The notes under the pieces: generated by a model
Told to the model about the DNA's origin: nothing
What the model saw: the letters and a program-made list of their open reading frames with translations, nothing else
Databases searched by the model: none
Translations under genes and position numbers: made by a program
Source: JAMXLO01 sp963832895
GTDB lineage: Bacteria > Pseudomonadota > Alphaproteobacteria > Acetobacterales > Acetobacteraceae
DNA length: 64,000 nt
Direction: 5' to 3'
Assembly: GCA_963832895.1 (NCBI GenBank)
Contig: CAWHVQ010000012.1
Span: 248,001-312,000 of the forward strand
Shown: piece after piece, positions 16,814 through 26,204 of the stretch
How the letters are laid out: each line of letters starts with the position of its first letter
Numbering within the stretch: position 1 is the first letter of the stretch

Positions 16814-17679
16814 TGGAACACCTGCCAGGCTTCGCCCCGCTCGCTGACCGGTATGACGGATTTATCCTCGATCTGTGGGGGGTCATCCATGACGGGGTGA
16901 ATGCGTTCCCGCATGCCGTCGATTGCCTTGTCCGGCTCCGCGAGGCGGGCAAGCGCACCCTGCTGCTGTCCAACGTGCCGCGTCCGAACGACGCAGCCCA
17001 GGCGATGATGCGCACGATGGGCATTCCCGACGAACTCTATAGCGATATCCTGACCAGCGGCGAGGCGGTGCGTCGCGCCCTGCGGCGCCCGCCCGATCTG
17101 TGGTGGGCGGAGCTCGGCGGCCGCGTCTTCCACCTCGGCCCGGAACGCGACCGTGGTGTGCTGGAAGGTCTGGATCTGACCAAGGTGGCCGCGCCCGCCG
17201 AGGCAAACTTCGTGCTCAACACCGGTCCGGACGATCATCGCAATCCCACCGACATGGCCGAATTCGAGGACGTGTTGCAGGACTGCGCGCGCCATCACCT
17301 GCCGATGATTTGCGCCAACCCGGATATGCAGGTGATCCGGGGCGGTTTGCGCGTGCTGTGCGCCGGCTCTCTGGCGCTGCGCTATCAGGAACTGGGCGGC
17401 GACGTCCGCTCGTTGGGCAAGCCGGACCCGGCGATCTACCAGCCGGTGCTGCAAAGTCTCGGTGTGCCGGTCGGACGCGTGCTGGCGGTCGGCGATGCGC
17501 TCCACACCGACATCGCCGGAGCAGAGGGGATCGATGTTGCCGCCTGCTGGGTTCTCAGCGGCATTCATGGCGAAGCGCTGGTGGACGGATCGGGGCGTTA
17601 CGACCTTGCCAAGGCGGAGGTATTGGCGAGCGAGGCAGGCGTCGAACCGATCGCGACCATTCCGCGCTTTGCCTGGTGA
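16813..17679 (+). CDS. HAD-IIA family sugar/nucleotide phosphatase
   Basis: This 288-residue protein is a HAD subclass IIA phosphatase. Motif I is FILDLWGVIHDG, motif II lies in TLLLSNVPRP, and the C-terminal motif is LGKPDPAIYQPVL with AVGDALHTDIAGAEGIDV. It matches the TIGR01459-type proteobacterial group. The ATG at 16813 overlaps the pyrD stop by one base, which fixes the start. The substrate is unknown; related enzymes act on nucleotide or sugar phosphates. Confidence 0.88.
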   Translation: MEHLPGFAPLADRYDGFILDLWGVIHDGVNAFPHAVDCLVRLREAGKRTLLLSNVPRPNDAAQAMMRTMGIPDELYSDILTSGEAVRRALRRPPDLWWAELGGRVFHLGPERDRGVLEGLDLTKVAAPAEANFVLNTGPDDHRNPTDMAEFEDVLQDCARHHLPMICANPDMQVIRGGLRVLCAGSLALRYQELGGDVRSLGKPDPAIYQPVLQSLGVPVGRVLAVGDALHTDIAGAEGIDVAACWVLSGIHGEALVDGSGRYDLAKAEVLASEAGVEPIATIPRFAW

Positions 17680-17683
17680 GTGA

Positions 17684-20288
17684 TCAGCGCGCGGCCGTCA
17701 ATCGGTAGAAGATGACCTTGGTCACTTCCACCAATGCAAGATAAGCGAGTGTCGCACCGGTCAGGAATACAAAGAACAGCGGCGGCGGCATCACGAAGCC
17801 AAACCATCGGCCCAACGAAAGCAGCGGCAGAATTACCGCGACGGCAACCGCCGCAAGCGTCATGCCAACAAGGAAATCGCAAGGCCTGCTCCGGTAGAAC
17901 CGCCGCCGCGTTCTAATGCAGAAGACGACCAGTATCTGGGTCGTCATCGACTCGATGAACCAGCCAGTTTGAAACAGCGCCTCGCCTGCGCTGAACAAAT
18001 ACAACAAGGCGTAGAACGTCAGAAAATCGAAGATGGAGCTCACCGGTCCGAACACCAGCATGAAGCGCTCGATCAGCTTCACGTCCCACTTCACTGGTCC
18101 GATGACAAATTCCGGATCGACATGATCGAACGGTATGGCGATCTCGGATACGTTGTAGATGAGATTGTTGAGCAATATCTGGATGGGCAGCATCGGCAGG
18201 AAAGGCAGGATCAGCGCCGCTCCGGCCATGCTGAACATGTTGCCGAAATTCGAGCTCGCACCCATCAGAACGTATTTGGACACGTTCTGGACAGGTCCTG
18301 CGCCCGGCCGTCACGGCGTCACGAACAACGGACAGATCGTGTTCGAGCAGGATCAGATCGGCAGCCGCACGCGCGACGTCGGCCGCACCATCCACCGAGA
18401 TCCCGACATCGGCCGCGTGCAGTGCCGGAGCGTCGTTGATGCCGTCGCCGAGGAAGCCGACGACATGGCCGAGCCGCTTCAGCGCGAGCAGGACACGATG
18501 TTTCTGTTGCGGGTTGACACGGCAGAACAGGTTGACGCGGGGCAACTGACCGAAAAGCGCCTCCTCCGTGAGGTGGTCCAGCGCGTCACCCGTCAGCACG
18601 CCCGTTACCGGAACACCGATCTCCGCGAAGACATGGCGAGCCACAAGCTCGTTGTCGCCGGTCAGCACCTTCACGGTGATTCCGGCGTCCGCCATTGCCC
18701 GGATCGTTACCCCGGCGCTGGTTTTCGGCGGGTCGAGGAAAGCCGCGAAACCAGCGAACACCAGGTCGCTCTCATCAGTGGCCGCGATGGTCTGGTGGCT
18801 GCTGTCAACCAGCTTGCTGGCGATCCCCAGCGCGCGGAACCCCTGCGCACCGAGTGCGTCGAGAGTGGCCTCGAACGTACGGCGTGTCTCGATGTCCAGC
18901 TTCTGCTCCACGCCGTCCGCGGCGGTGTATCGTTGCGACAGCCGCAGCAGCTCTTCCGGTGCGCCTTTGACGATCAATCGGCGTTTTGTGTCATGTTCAA
19001 CGAGGACCGAGACCCGTCGCCGCTCGAAATCGAATGGTACTTCGTCGAGCTTTCTCCAGCCTGTCATGTCGAACGGATCGGCAGCCAGAATTGCCGTGTC
19101 CAGTGGGCTTTTCATGCCGCTCTCGAAGTGACTGTTGACGAAGGCGTAAGCATGGGCCGATGCGCTCTCGGCGCCTGCGCCGTCGATCGTGCGGACAAGC
19201 TTGATCGTGGCTTCCGTCAACGTGCCGGTCTTGTCGGTGCACAGCACGTCCATGGCACCCAGATCGTGTATGGCGGACAGGCGCTTCACGATCACCTTTC
19301 GCCTGGCCATTTGCATGGCAGATCTGGCGAGCGTGACCGTGACGATCATCGGCAGCAACTCGGGTGTCAGCCCTACAGCGAGTGCCACCGCGAACATCAA
19401 CGACTCAAGCAACGGACGGCTGAAGAAAATATTCACGACCAGAACAAACAGAACCATGAACACGGTGAACCGCATGATCAACATGCCGAAGCGACGAATG
19501 CCGATGGCGAATGCGGTGGCGGGTGGCTTCTCGGCCAAGCTGGTCGCGAGATGCCCGAGCGCCGTTCTGCGTCCGGTTCGACAGATGAGAATAGTCGCGG
19601 TACCGCTGATCACAGAGGTGCCGGCAAACACGGTGTTGGACGCTCCGGCAGGATTCTCCGCGCCCGACGCAGCGTCGCTCGCGCATTTTTCGGCTGGATA
19701 GGGTTCACCCGTCAGAAGGGCCTGGTTGACGTACAGGTCGCGGCTTTCGAGAAGACGCGAGTTTGCCGGAACGAGATCGCCTGCGATCAGTTCGACAATG
19801 TCGCCGGGAATCAGTTGGTCGAAGTGCAGCGATAGTCTCGCGCCGTCCCGCCGCGTGGTTGCCTGTACTGCGACCGAGCGGCGCAGGGCTTCGACGGCAT
19901 TCTGAGCCCGGGTCTCCTGGACGAAATCCATGGTGATGCTGATCGTCACGATGAAAATGATGATGACGAAGCTCGCGATATCACCGTTCGCCGCGGACAA
20001 TGCGCTCGCCACCAACAGGATGATGACCAACGGGTTGCGGAAGCGGATCAGGAACTGCAGCCAGAGCGGTGAGCGTTTGACTGTCGCGGCGTCGTTGGGT
20101 CCGTAGATTGCCAGCCGCGATTGCGCCTCCGTGCTATCAAGGCCCGCCTCGGTCGTCGCCAGTCGTCTGAGCAGCCGGTCTATCGGTTCCCGCCAGATTT
20201 CCTCAGGGCCGAGTTCGCCGCTTGCCGCATCCGTGGCGCCATCGCGAGGTTCGCCAGCTACGTCTACACGTTCACCCGCAACATCCAT
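17684..20288 (-). pseudogene. mgtA: Mg2+-importing P-type ATPase, frameshifted near its 3' third
   Basis: Joined across one base, this is an 867-residue P3B-type Mg2+ ATPase. It has an N-terminal cytoplasmic domain, TGEPYPAEK, the phosphorylation motif CTDKTGTLTEA, GITVKVLTGDNELV, GFLGDGINDAPAL and ten predicted membrane helices. The frame breaks between 18287 and 18293: before it the protein reads DAVTAGRRT, after it NVSKYVLMGASSNFGNMFSMAG, which is continuous in homologues. One extra base explains the break. The part after the break lacks its own start. Either the gene is inactive or the base is an assembly error. The N-terminus has a short repeat (DVAGERVDVAGEP). AGGAA precedes the ATG. 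Confidence 0.88.
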
Positions 20289-20510
20289 CGGTTGTCGTTC
20301 CTTCGAGTGCCGCTCCGATCACGACTGACGGAACCGGACGGTGAGGAGGGCAGAACTGGCACGTGCCTCCGTGAACTCGGTGGTTCTCGCGTGGTTTTTC
20401 TGTGTTCAATCAAAACAACCGCCAAGCTCAGGCGATCGCCCGTGATCAAGCGCGCAAGATGTACGGTCGGCACACTCGCATGACCACGGTGGCTATCGCT
20501 TGCGCGGATC

Positions 20511-21359
20511 TCAATGCGACAGCAGCACCGGCGCAGTCATCTCCGCGATCAGCGTGCGGGTCACCCCGCCGAACACCAGTTCGCGCGCCCGCGAGTGCCC
20601 ATAGGCACCGGCGACAATGAGATCGGCACCGATATCGGCGGCGTACGACAGCAGTGCCTCGCCATCAGCGATGTCCCGCGCCACCGTATGGGCCGCCTCC
20701 GCCTTCAGCCCGTGGCGCGCGAGGTGCAGCGCGATATCCGCCGCCGGCACGTCGCCATGCCCGCCAACTCCGCGCTGCGGGTTGATGGCCAGGACTGTTA
20801 CCTGCTTTGCGCCGATCAGCAGCGGCATCGCATCGTTCACCGCGCGTGCCGCCTCGCGGCTGGCATTCCAGGCGACGAGGACCCGCTCGCCGATCGTGGG
20901 GAACTCGCCAGCGAACGGGACCGCCAGCACCGGGCGGCCAGAGGTCATCACCGTCGTTACCGTCACGGCATCCGAATCCTGCGGCGCATCGCGGTTGGGC
21001 TGGCCGACCACGCAGAGATCGGTGTAGCGCGCGTGCAGCGCCACGGTCGCCGACGGGGGGCCTTCCACCATCCGCCATTCACCCTCGATGCCGTTGCGGC
21101 GTAGGCAGTCGCGGAACGCCGCCTCCACCGGCTTGGCCGCCTCGCTCGCCTCGGCGCGGATACGCTGCACAATCTCTTCCGGGTTGGCCGGCACGAACGG
21201 CATCGCGGCGCCGTAGAAGTAATTGGCCGAGGGAATATCGATCACGTGCAAGCCGATCAGATGGGCGCCGTGCTGCATCGCCAAGCGGGCGGCGATCTCC
21301 AGCCGCGTGGCGCAGCGCGGCGTGATGTCGAGATGTACCAGTATGTCCTTCAAGGCCAT
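20511..21359 (-). CDS. Universal stress protein, tandem UspA domains
   Basis: This 282-residue cytoplasmic protein has two UspA-like halves. The first starts with MALKDILVHLDITPRCATRLE; the second starts at GERVLVAWNASREAARAVNDAMPLL and ends with the nucleotide-binding GADLIVAGAYGHSRARELVFGGVTR. The G-x2-G-x9-G pattern of ATP-binding USPs is visible only in the second half. The ATG at 21359 is chosen over an upstream one (21434) because family sequence starts there and AGGGA precedes it. Confidence 0.9.
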   Translation of the reverse strand: MALKDILVHLDITPRCATRLEIAARLAMQHGAHLIGLHVIDIPSANYFYGAAMPFVPANPEEIVQRIRAEASEAAKPVEAAFRDCLRRNGIEGEWRMVEGPPSATVALHARYTDLCVVGQPNRDAPQDSDAVTVTTVMTSGRPVLAVPFAGEFPTIGERVLVAWNASREAARAVNDAMPLLIGAKQVTVLAINPQRGVGGHGDVPAADIALHLARHGLKAEAAHTVARDIADGEALLSYAADIGADLIVAGAYGHSRARELVFGGVTRTLIAEMTAPVLLSH

Positions 21360-21463
21360 TGTCCGTTCCCTCTCGTCGCTGCGCTGCGTCGGCATATATG
21401 CCATCGGGCCTACCGCCCGATTGATCTGGATCATACGCCTGCCGGATTTACATCATGGCGGCC

Positions 21464-21784
21464 TTAATGCAGGGGCAGCTGTACAGCCACGCCCGGCGTT
21501 TGTATGGACCGCTTGTCCTCGCTGGTCTCGAACTGCGAGCCGGGCGTGTAGCCGAGTGTGTACCCGAGCGACTGGCCGAAATGATCGACGCGAAAGTCCT
21601 GCACACTCACCCGCGCGCCCCGCTGTTCGGCCGACAGCGGCGCCTGTGCATCGGGATTCGGTATGGGTGCGGACTGGGCTGTCGGCGGATGCGCTGGTGG
21701 GATCGGCGGCTCCGGCAGACGGTTCGGCGGACCGGCCCCAGTAGTGGCAAGCAGCGCGAGCACAACCCAACAGGGCCGCATCAT
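21464..21784 (-). CDS. Exported hypothetical protein
   Basis: This 106-residue protein has a short hydrophobic N-terminus (CWVVLALLATTGAG), a proline-rich linker and a C-terminal part containing RVSVQDFRVDHFGQSLGY and PGVAVQLPL. A small internal repeat, LGYTLGYTPGS, comes from an imperfect 12-base tandem duplication. It overlaps the Nudix gene upstream by four bases (ATGA type), so they form an operon. I do not recognise a family. Confidence 0.6.
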   Translation of the reverse strand: MMRPCWVVLALLATTGAGPPNRLPEPPIPPAHPPTAQSAPIPNPDAQAPLSAEQRGARVSVQDFRVDHFGQSLGYTLGYTPGSQFETSEDKRSIQTPGVAVQLPLH

Positions 21785-22349
21785 TGGTCAATTCCGGATG
21801 CGGCCCGCACGCGATGATTGGTGCCTCGCGGGTCGCTTGCCGGGTTGCCCGCGGGCACGCCGAGCGGGCCGGACCCGGCGTCGCGCCAGGCATCGAGCGC
21901 CCAGATGACGGACGGGAAGGCGATGGCGTCGCGTGGAATCTGCGGCAAGGTGAACAGCGCCACCTCCAGGCTCTCGGGGCCGGCGGCGAAACGCGGCTCA
22001 CCCGGTGATGCGAAGCGGGCGCGAAAGATAACCTGGATCTGGCCAATGCGGCTGATGCTGAACACCCCGAGGATGCCGTCCAGCACGATATCGGCCTCTG
22101 CCTCCTCCCAGGCCTCGCGCGCCGCGCCCTCCTCCAGTGTCTCGCCATGTTCCAGGTAGCCGGCGGGCAGGGTCCAGAACCCGCGGCGCGGCTCGATGGC
22201 ACGGCGGCACATCAGGTACCTGAACCACCGGCAACAACGACCGAGCCGACGACGACTTTCGGGTTGTCATAGGCGATATGACCACAATCAGCGCAGATCA
22301 GGCGCTCGCGATTGTCACCCTCGGGGATTCTGCGGACGAAATCCGGCAT
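21781..22349 (-). pseudogene. Nudix hydrolase with zinc-ribbon start, frameshifted
   Basis: The reconstructed protein of about 189 residues begins MPDFVRRIPEGDNRERLICA with a CADCGH zinc-ribbon remnant and YDNPKVVVGSVVVA. After a frame break it continues LMCRRAIEPRRGFWTLPAGYLEHGE and carries the Nudix box (GETLEEGAAREAWEEAEADI). Such enzymes hydrolyse nucleoside diphosphate derivatives. One base appears to be missing between 22219 and 22230. Without it, an internal ATG at 22212 could give a 143-residue product with an intact Nudix box but no leader. Confidence 0.82.
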
Positions 22350-22490
22350 ACCCGGAACGTGACGGTTTCGTCGCGCCGAATCAATCCCGGCCCACCCCGC
22401 TCCCCCGATCCGCACCGCTCCGCTTCGAGTTCGGCACGCCGGCCGATGCGAGGGACGTATTTGGGGCGTCAACCAGCCCCCCGACGGGCT

Positions 22491-23366
22491 TTACGGTCTG
22501 TCCGCGTCCCTGCTGTCAACAGAAGCGTCGGCGTCTGCCATTGGCGCGCAAATGGCGGATCGAGGGTCCGGCGCCAGGGCGATGTGGGGCGCACCGGCGT
22601 CAGATATCTCCGTCGCGCCCGCATAAAGGTGCTGCACAAGCAGTGCGACCTCGGTCCGATTCCCGACCTTCAGTTTGCGGATGATATGATGGACGTGAGC
22701 CTTCACGGTACTCAGCGACATGCCGAGTCGATGGGCGATAACCTTGTTTGGCATGCCGCTGCCCAGCAACCCGAGAACCCCCCGCTCGCGCGCTGTCAGT
22801 TCGGCAATCCTCACGCGGCCTGCTGCCAGCTCTTCGCGGCCGAGCAGCAATTCCCTTTGCCGCGGCTCCTCGCTGTGGGGCCGTGGGAAATAGCTGCCGC
22901 CGGCGACCACCAGGTGGATGGCTGCTGCGGCAACTTCCAGACTACTGAATGTCGGGATGTAGCCTTGCAGATTCAGTTGAGCGGCCAGGTCGGAGGCCGC
23001 CTGGGTTTGGTCTGACTCAACGACCAGTATTATTGGGAGCCTTGTGTGCCTCGCGCGCAACCACGCGATCTGGCTGTATAGCCAGTCATGTTGCTCTGAG
23101 GGCTCCATGCCGATGACAGCAGCGACCGAACGAGACAGCAGATCTGGCCGCAAAACAGATTCGACATCGGCTACCGGCATAGCTGCGATTTCGCCGCAAT
23201 GCTTGTCCAGCCAACAGGTCAGACATCCCCGAATGAATTCCCGTCGCTCGACGAGAATCAGCACACCAGGCGACACATCGACCTGACCGCTCGCGTGCGA
23301 GCGAGGGTCGGCATGCCACTCGATTGGCGGTCGGGGATGGTCCGATACAGAGTACCCGGCAACCAC
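22491..23366 (-). CDS. LuxR-type regulator with degenerate receiver domain
   Basis: This 291-residue protein has a C-terminal LuxR/NarL helix-turn-helix (ELTARERGVLGLLGSGM, VIAHRLGMSLSTVKAHVHHI). The N-terminal 130 residues have receiver-like alternation (VLILVERREFIRGCL, AAVIGMEP, LPIILVVE). The acidic pair is absent, and the position expected for the phospho-accepting Asp reads IGMEP, so phosphorylation is unlikely. The GTG at 23366 is chosen because GAAAGGA lies about eight bases upstream; a TTG start at 23441 is the alternative. It is near a sugar nucleotidyltransferase and an acyl carrier protein, which may be targets. Confidence 0.85.
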   Translation of the reverse strand: MVAGYSVSDHPRPPIEWHADPRSHASGQVDVSPGVLILVERREFIRGCLTCWLDKHCGEIAAMPVADVESVLRPDLLSRSVAAVIGMEPSEQHDWLYSQIAWLRARHTRLPIILVVESDQTQAASDLAAQLNLQGYIPTFSSLEVAAAAIHLVVAGGSYFPRPHSEEPRQRELLLGREELAAGRVRIAELTARERGVLGLLGSGMPNKVIAHRLGMSLSTVKAHVHHIIRKLKVGNRTEVALLVQHLYAGATEISDAGAPHIALAPDPRSAICAPMADADASVDSRDADRP

Positions 23367-23498
23367 CCGATTATCCTTTCTTTTCTCATTGACCGACCTT
23401 GTCGAGGACCGGCTGACAGCTCTGTCCCCGCTCCTCGGCAAACCCCGGCCCGGAGGCCGAAGTGCGGCCTCCTTTCGTGATTCGGTTTGCGATACGAG

Positions 23499-24230
23499 CT
23501 AGGCCGTTTCGAACTCCAAAGGTGCCATTTCGAATGCCGGCGCACCGTCGTCCCAACCGAGTTCCTGCGCCTTCTGGAAGTCTTCCGGCCGGCCGATATC
23601 AAGCCAGAAGCCGCTATGCAGAAAGGTGCTGACCGGAACTCCCAGATCAAGCATTTGGTACATGAGGTCGTCGAACCCGAATGGAATGCCATGCGGGATA
23701 TGGCCCAGCATCTCGGGTTCCATGCAGTAGACGCCCATGCTCACGAGATGACGAAGATGCGGCTTTTCCCGGAAGCGGCTGACGCGATTGTCCTTGCCCT
23801 CAATGATCCCGAAGTCCAGCCGGATATCTTTTTCAACTGTTGCGATCGTCAAAGGGGAGCCGCTCTCTCGGTGGCATGAGACAAAGGCGTTCAGGTTTAG
23901 ATCGGTCAGAAGATCGCCGTTGAGGACCAGAAACCGGGTATCGAGTTCGTCGCGCAGCAGGCTCAACGCGCCAACCGTACCCAACGGCTCGGGCTCATCT
24001 GTATAGTTGATGCGAAGGTTCCATTGATGTCCGTCGCCACAAAAACTGCGAATCAGGTGGCCAAGGTATCCAGTGGTGATGTAGACATCGTGTATTCCGT
24101 TTCTGCGCAGCCATTTGAGCAGGAGTTCCAAGACAGGCTTGGATCCAACCGGCATGAGCGGTTTCGGCAGGATGGTCGTGTACGGCCGCAGGCGCATGCC
24201 TTTGCCGCCTGACTGGATCACAGCTTTCAC
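23499..24230 (-). CDS. Sugar-phosphate nucleotidyltransferase
   Basis: This 243-residue enzyme activates a sugar phosphate with NTP to form an NDP-sugar. The nucleotide-binding signature is SGGKGMRLRPYTTILPKPLM near residues 7-26. LNGDLLTDLNL carries a metal-binding Asp, GVYCMEPEML follows, and GFWLDIGRPEDF is the C-terminal signature. It resembles the mannose-1-phosphate guanylyltransferase/glucose-1-phosphate transferase group without the C-terminal beta-helix. It most likely serves polysaccharide or lipopolysaccharide sugar supply. It faces a 520-base non-coding region. Confidence 0.9.
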   Translation of the reverse strand: MKAVIQSGGKGMRLRPYTTILPKPLMPVGSKPVLELLLKWLRRNGIHDVYITTGYLGHLIRSFCGDGHQWNLRINYTDEPEPLGTVGALSLLRDELDTRFLVLNGDLLTDLNLNAFVSCHRESGSPLTIATVEKDIRLDFGIIEGKDNRVSRFREKPHLRHLVSMGVYCMEPEMLGHIPHGIPFGFDDLMYQMLDLGVPVSTFLHSGFWLDIGRPEDFQKAQELGWDDGAPAFEMAPLEFETA

Positions 24231-24754
24231 TTCTTTCCCCCATAAATAGGGGCCCGCTCAATGATGTGGCGGACCAATGCGATTTGGGCCCGCTCAGAAT
24301 GTTCGTTACGGAGGCGTTGGTCAAACCGGCAATACGGTACCGATCGGATGAGGAAAGGTCTTAGTCCTGGTCATAGACCTCCTGCCGGAGCCACTGATTT
24401 CCTTGGCTGCGGACTAGATCGTCCAGAGGGTGACAGTGCGAAAGTTCCATCCAGTCGCGCTTGCGAACCCTGTCGGACTAGATCGATAGGTTGGGATCGA
24501 GGGCATGATCCCAGCCCGGACGGGCAGGATGTGGCCTTTCGTCCTGGAGCCCCGCGCCCCCGCAAATCGTCGCCTCGGCACGTGCCTGCAGTGTAATTGA
24601 TACTATTTTCTACTACCTTTGTTTGCTCAAACCGCGGTCTCTCGGAGCACAGATCCAGTACACGCTTTGCTAATATGACGCGAAATCAATCGTGCTGCAT
24701 AAACCAGTGAAATGGCCTCCCCGGTTTTATGAATTGGCGCAGGGTACCATGCAG
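24231..24754. promoter_or_regulatory. Long non-coding divergent region with repeats
   Basis: This 524-base gap separates the nucleotidyltransferase (leftward) from the acyl carrier protein gene (rightward) and holds no gene. It contains three ordered elements. GGGCCCGCTCA occurs at 24250-24260 and 24286-24296. AGGTCT-N13-AGACCT is a dyad at 24356-24380. CGGACTAGATCG occurs at 24410-24421 and 24474-24485. AT-rich DNA lies at 24595-24640. The elements look like regulator binding sites, possibly for the LuxR-type protein encoded nearby, which is inference only. Confidence 0.5.
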
Positions 24755-24988
24755 ATGTCGGACGTTACCAATAAAGTAAGGCAGATCGTCGCAAGTCATC
24801 TGGGGATTGCTGAAGAGGTGATCGAGCCCGATACCTCCTTCGGCCAGGATCTCGGCGCGGATAGCCTCGATATCGCCGAGCTGATGATCGCTTTCGAAGA
24901 CGAGTTCGCGGTGGAGATTGACCGGACGGATGCGAGCAATATTCGCACTGTGAAGGATGCCGTCCGCTTTATCCAGATAGCCGCTTGA
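24755..24988 (+). CDS. Acyl carrier protein
   Basis: The protein has 77 residues, the usual ACP length. GADSLDIAELM carries the phosphopantetheine-accepting Ser. The acidic helices are typical (EVIEPDTSFGQDLG, FEDEFAVEIDRTD). The ATG at 24755 gives MSDVTNKVRQIV; an ATG six bases earlier would also work with the upstream GCAGGG. It lies far from any fatty acid synthesis gene, so it could be a specialised ACP for polysaccharide or secondary lipid synthesis, or the housekeeping copy. Confidence 0.93.
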   Translation: MSDVTNKVRQIVASHLGIAEEVIEPDTSFGQDLGADSLDIAELMIAFEDEFAVEIDRTDASNIRTVKDAVRFIQIAA

Positions 24989-25123
24989 GCCAAACGCTGG
25001 CCCGGAATTCTCGCACTGCGTAGGTGCATCTGAGCTTCTGGACATGGGCGAGGTCTGGGTTGCTCGCTTGAATGGCAGTCGCTGGCGCCGCAAAATTGCT
25101 CCCCACACGATGGAGGACGCACC

Positions 25124-25657
25124 ATGAGCCGGCTGTTCGGACCGCTGCGCCAGATGGGCTACATTGTTCCCGACGTCGAGGCCGCGATGCGGCATTGGAT
25201 CGAGGTGTGCGGGGTCGGTCCGTGGTTCTATGCCGAGCGTCTGCCATTGACCTCGTTCAGCTATGGCGGGAAACGCTACGACGACATCCACCTGTCGATC
25301 GGGCTCGCCAACTCGGGTGAGATGCAGATCGAGCTGATCCAGCAGCGTTCCGACCATCCGTCCATGGGTCGCGACTTCCTGGCTGCGAACCCCAGGGGTG
25401 GGTTGCAGCACTGGTCGAGCTGGCCGGAGAACTACGACGAGCTCTACGAGCGTGCGCTCGCGGCCGGCTATGTGGTCGGTCAGGAGGGCGACGCGCCGCG
25501 CGGTCGGTTCGTGTATTTTCGTAACGAGGGGCACCCCGGCACGGTCATCGAGATGTCGCACGCGACGCCGACCCGCCGACGCATCTTCGATGCAGTACGT
25601 GAGGCGGCAGTCGGCTGGAACGGCAAGGACCCTGTTCGCACCGGCTGGCCAAACTAG
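25124..25657 (+). CDS. VOC family protein, glyoxalase-4 type
   Basis: This 177-residue protein has a methylmalonyl-CoA-epimerase-like start (LRQMGYIVPDVEAAMRHWIE) and a late metal-ligand Glu in GHPGTVIEMSHATP. GGLQHWSSWPENYDELYERA supplies a His typical of the middle metal site. GGAGG precedes the ATG. Related proteins are annotated as glyoxalases or epimerases; the substrate is unknown. Confidence 0.85.
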   Translation: MSRLFGPLRQMGYIVPDVEAAMRHWIEVCGVGPWFYAERLPLTSFSYGGKRYDDIHLSIGLANSGEMQIELIQQRSDHPSMGRDFLAANPRGGLQHWSSWPENYDELYERALAAGYVVGQEGDAPRGRFVYFRNEGHPGTVIEMSHATPTRRRIFDAVREAAVGWNGKDPVRTGWPN

Positions 25658-25747
25658 CAGTCGGTCACGAACCCAGGCTGCGCCCGACTGCCGGCGGTGT
25701 GAGGTGGGACCTTTTCCTGGTGCCGTCGCGACGCCATGATAACTGCC

Positions 25748-26149
25748 ATGAGCGAACCAGACATTCTTGCCGCCATCCGCTTCGACGCCGGGGGGCTGGT
25801 CCCCGCCATCGCACAGCAGCATGACTCCGGCGAGGTGCTGATGCTCGCCTGGATGAATCGCGCCTCGGTGCTCGAGACGATCGCCACCAATCGCGTTTGT
25901 TACTTCAGCCGCAGCCGCAACGCGCTATGGCGCAAAGGTGAGACGTCCGGCCAGGTGCAGCACCTCAAAGAATTGCGCATCGACTGTGACGGCGACACGC
26001 TGCTGCTGCTGGTCGATCAGGAGGGCGTCGCCTGCCATACCGGCCGCCGGAATTGCTTCTTCCGTGCCGCGCGCAATGGCGAGCTGGTTGAGATTGCTGC
26101 GCCCTTGATATCACCGGAGACCTTGTACGGCAGCCACGGCCACGGCTGA
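25748..26149 (+). CDS. hisI: Phosphoribosyl-AMP cyclohydrolase
   Basis: This 133-residue cytoplasmic enzyme opens the adenine ring of phosphoribosyl-AMP in histidine synthesis. Motifs are MLAWMNRAS, CYFSRSRNALWRKGETSGQVQ in part (the SRSR...GE..G core), DCDGDTLLLLVDQEG with metal-binding Asp residues, and CHTGRRNCFF with the zinc Cys. It is a stand-alone HisI without HisE. The start may be the ATG at 25736 or the one at 25748; neither has a clear binding site. No other his gene is nearby. Confidence 0.95.
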   Translation: MSEPDILAAIRFDAGGLVPAIAQQHDSGEVLMLAWMNRASVLETIATNRVCYFSRSRNALWRKGETSGQVQHLKELRIDCDGDTLLLLVDQEGVACHTGRRNCFFRAARNGELVEIAAPLISPETLYGSHGHG

Positions 26150-26204
26150 CATGGCACTCGGTGCGCGCACCGGGTAAAGCCTCATTGAAAGGCGCGGGAT
26201 AGTC

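Noticed and set aside
18287..18293. Programmed frameshift in mgtA
   Set aside because: No slippery heptamer or downstream stimulatory structure is visible, and the family does not use one.
18159..19835. Open frame of 558 codons on the plus strand within mgtA
   Set aside because: Antisense to the conserved ATPase core; composition is that of a shadow frame in GC-rich DNA.
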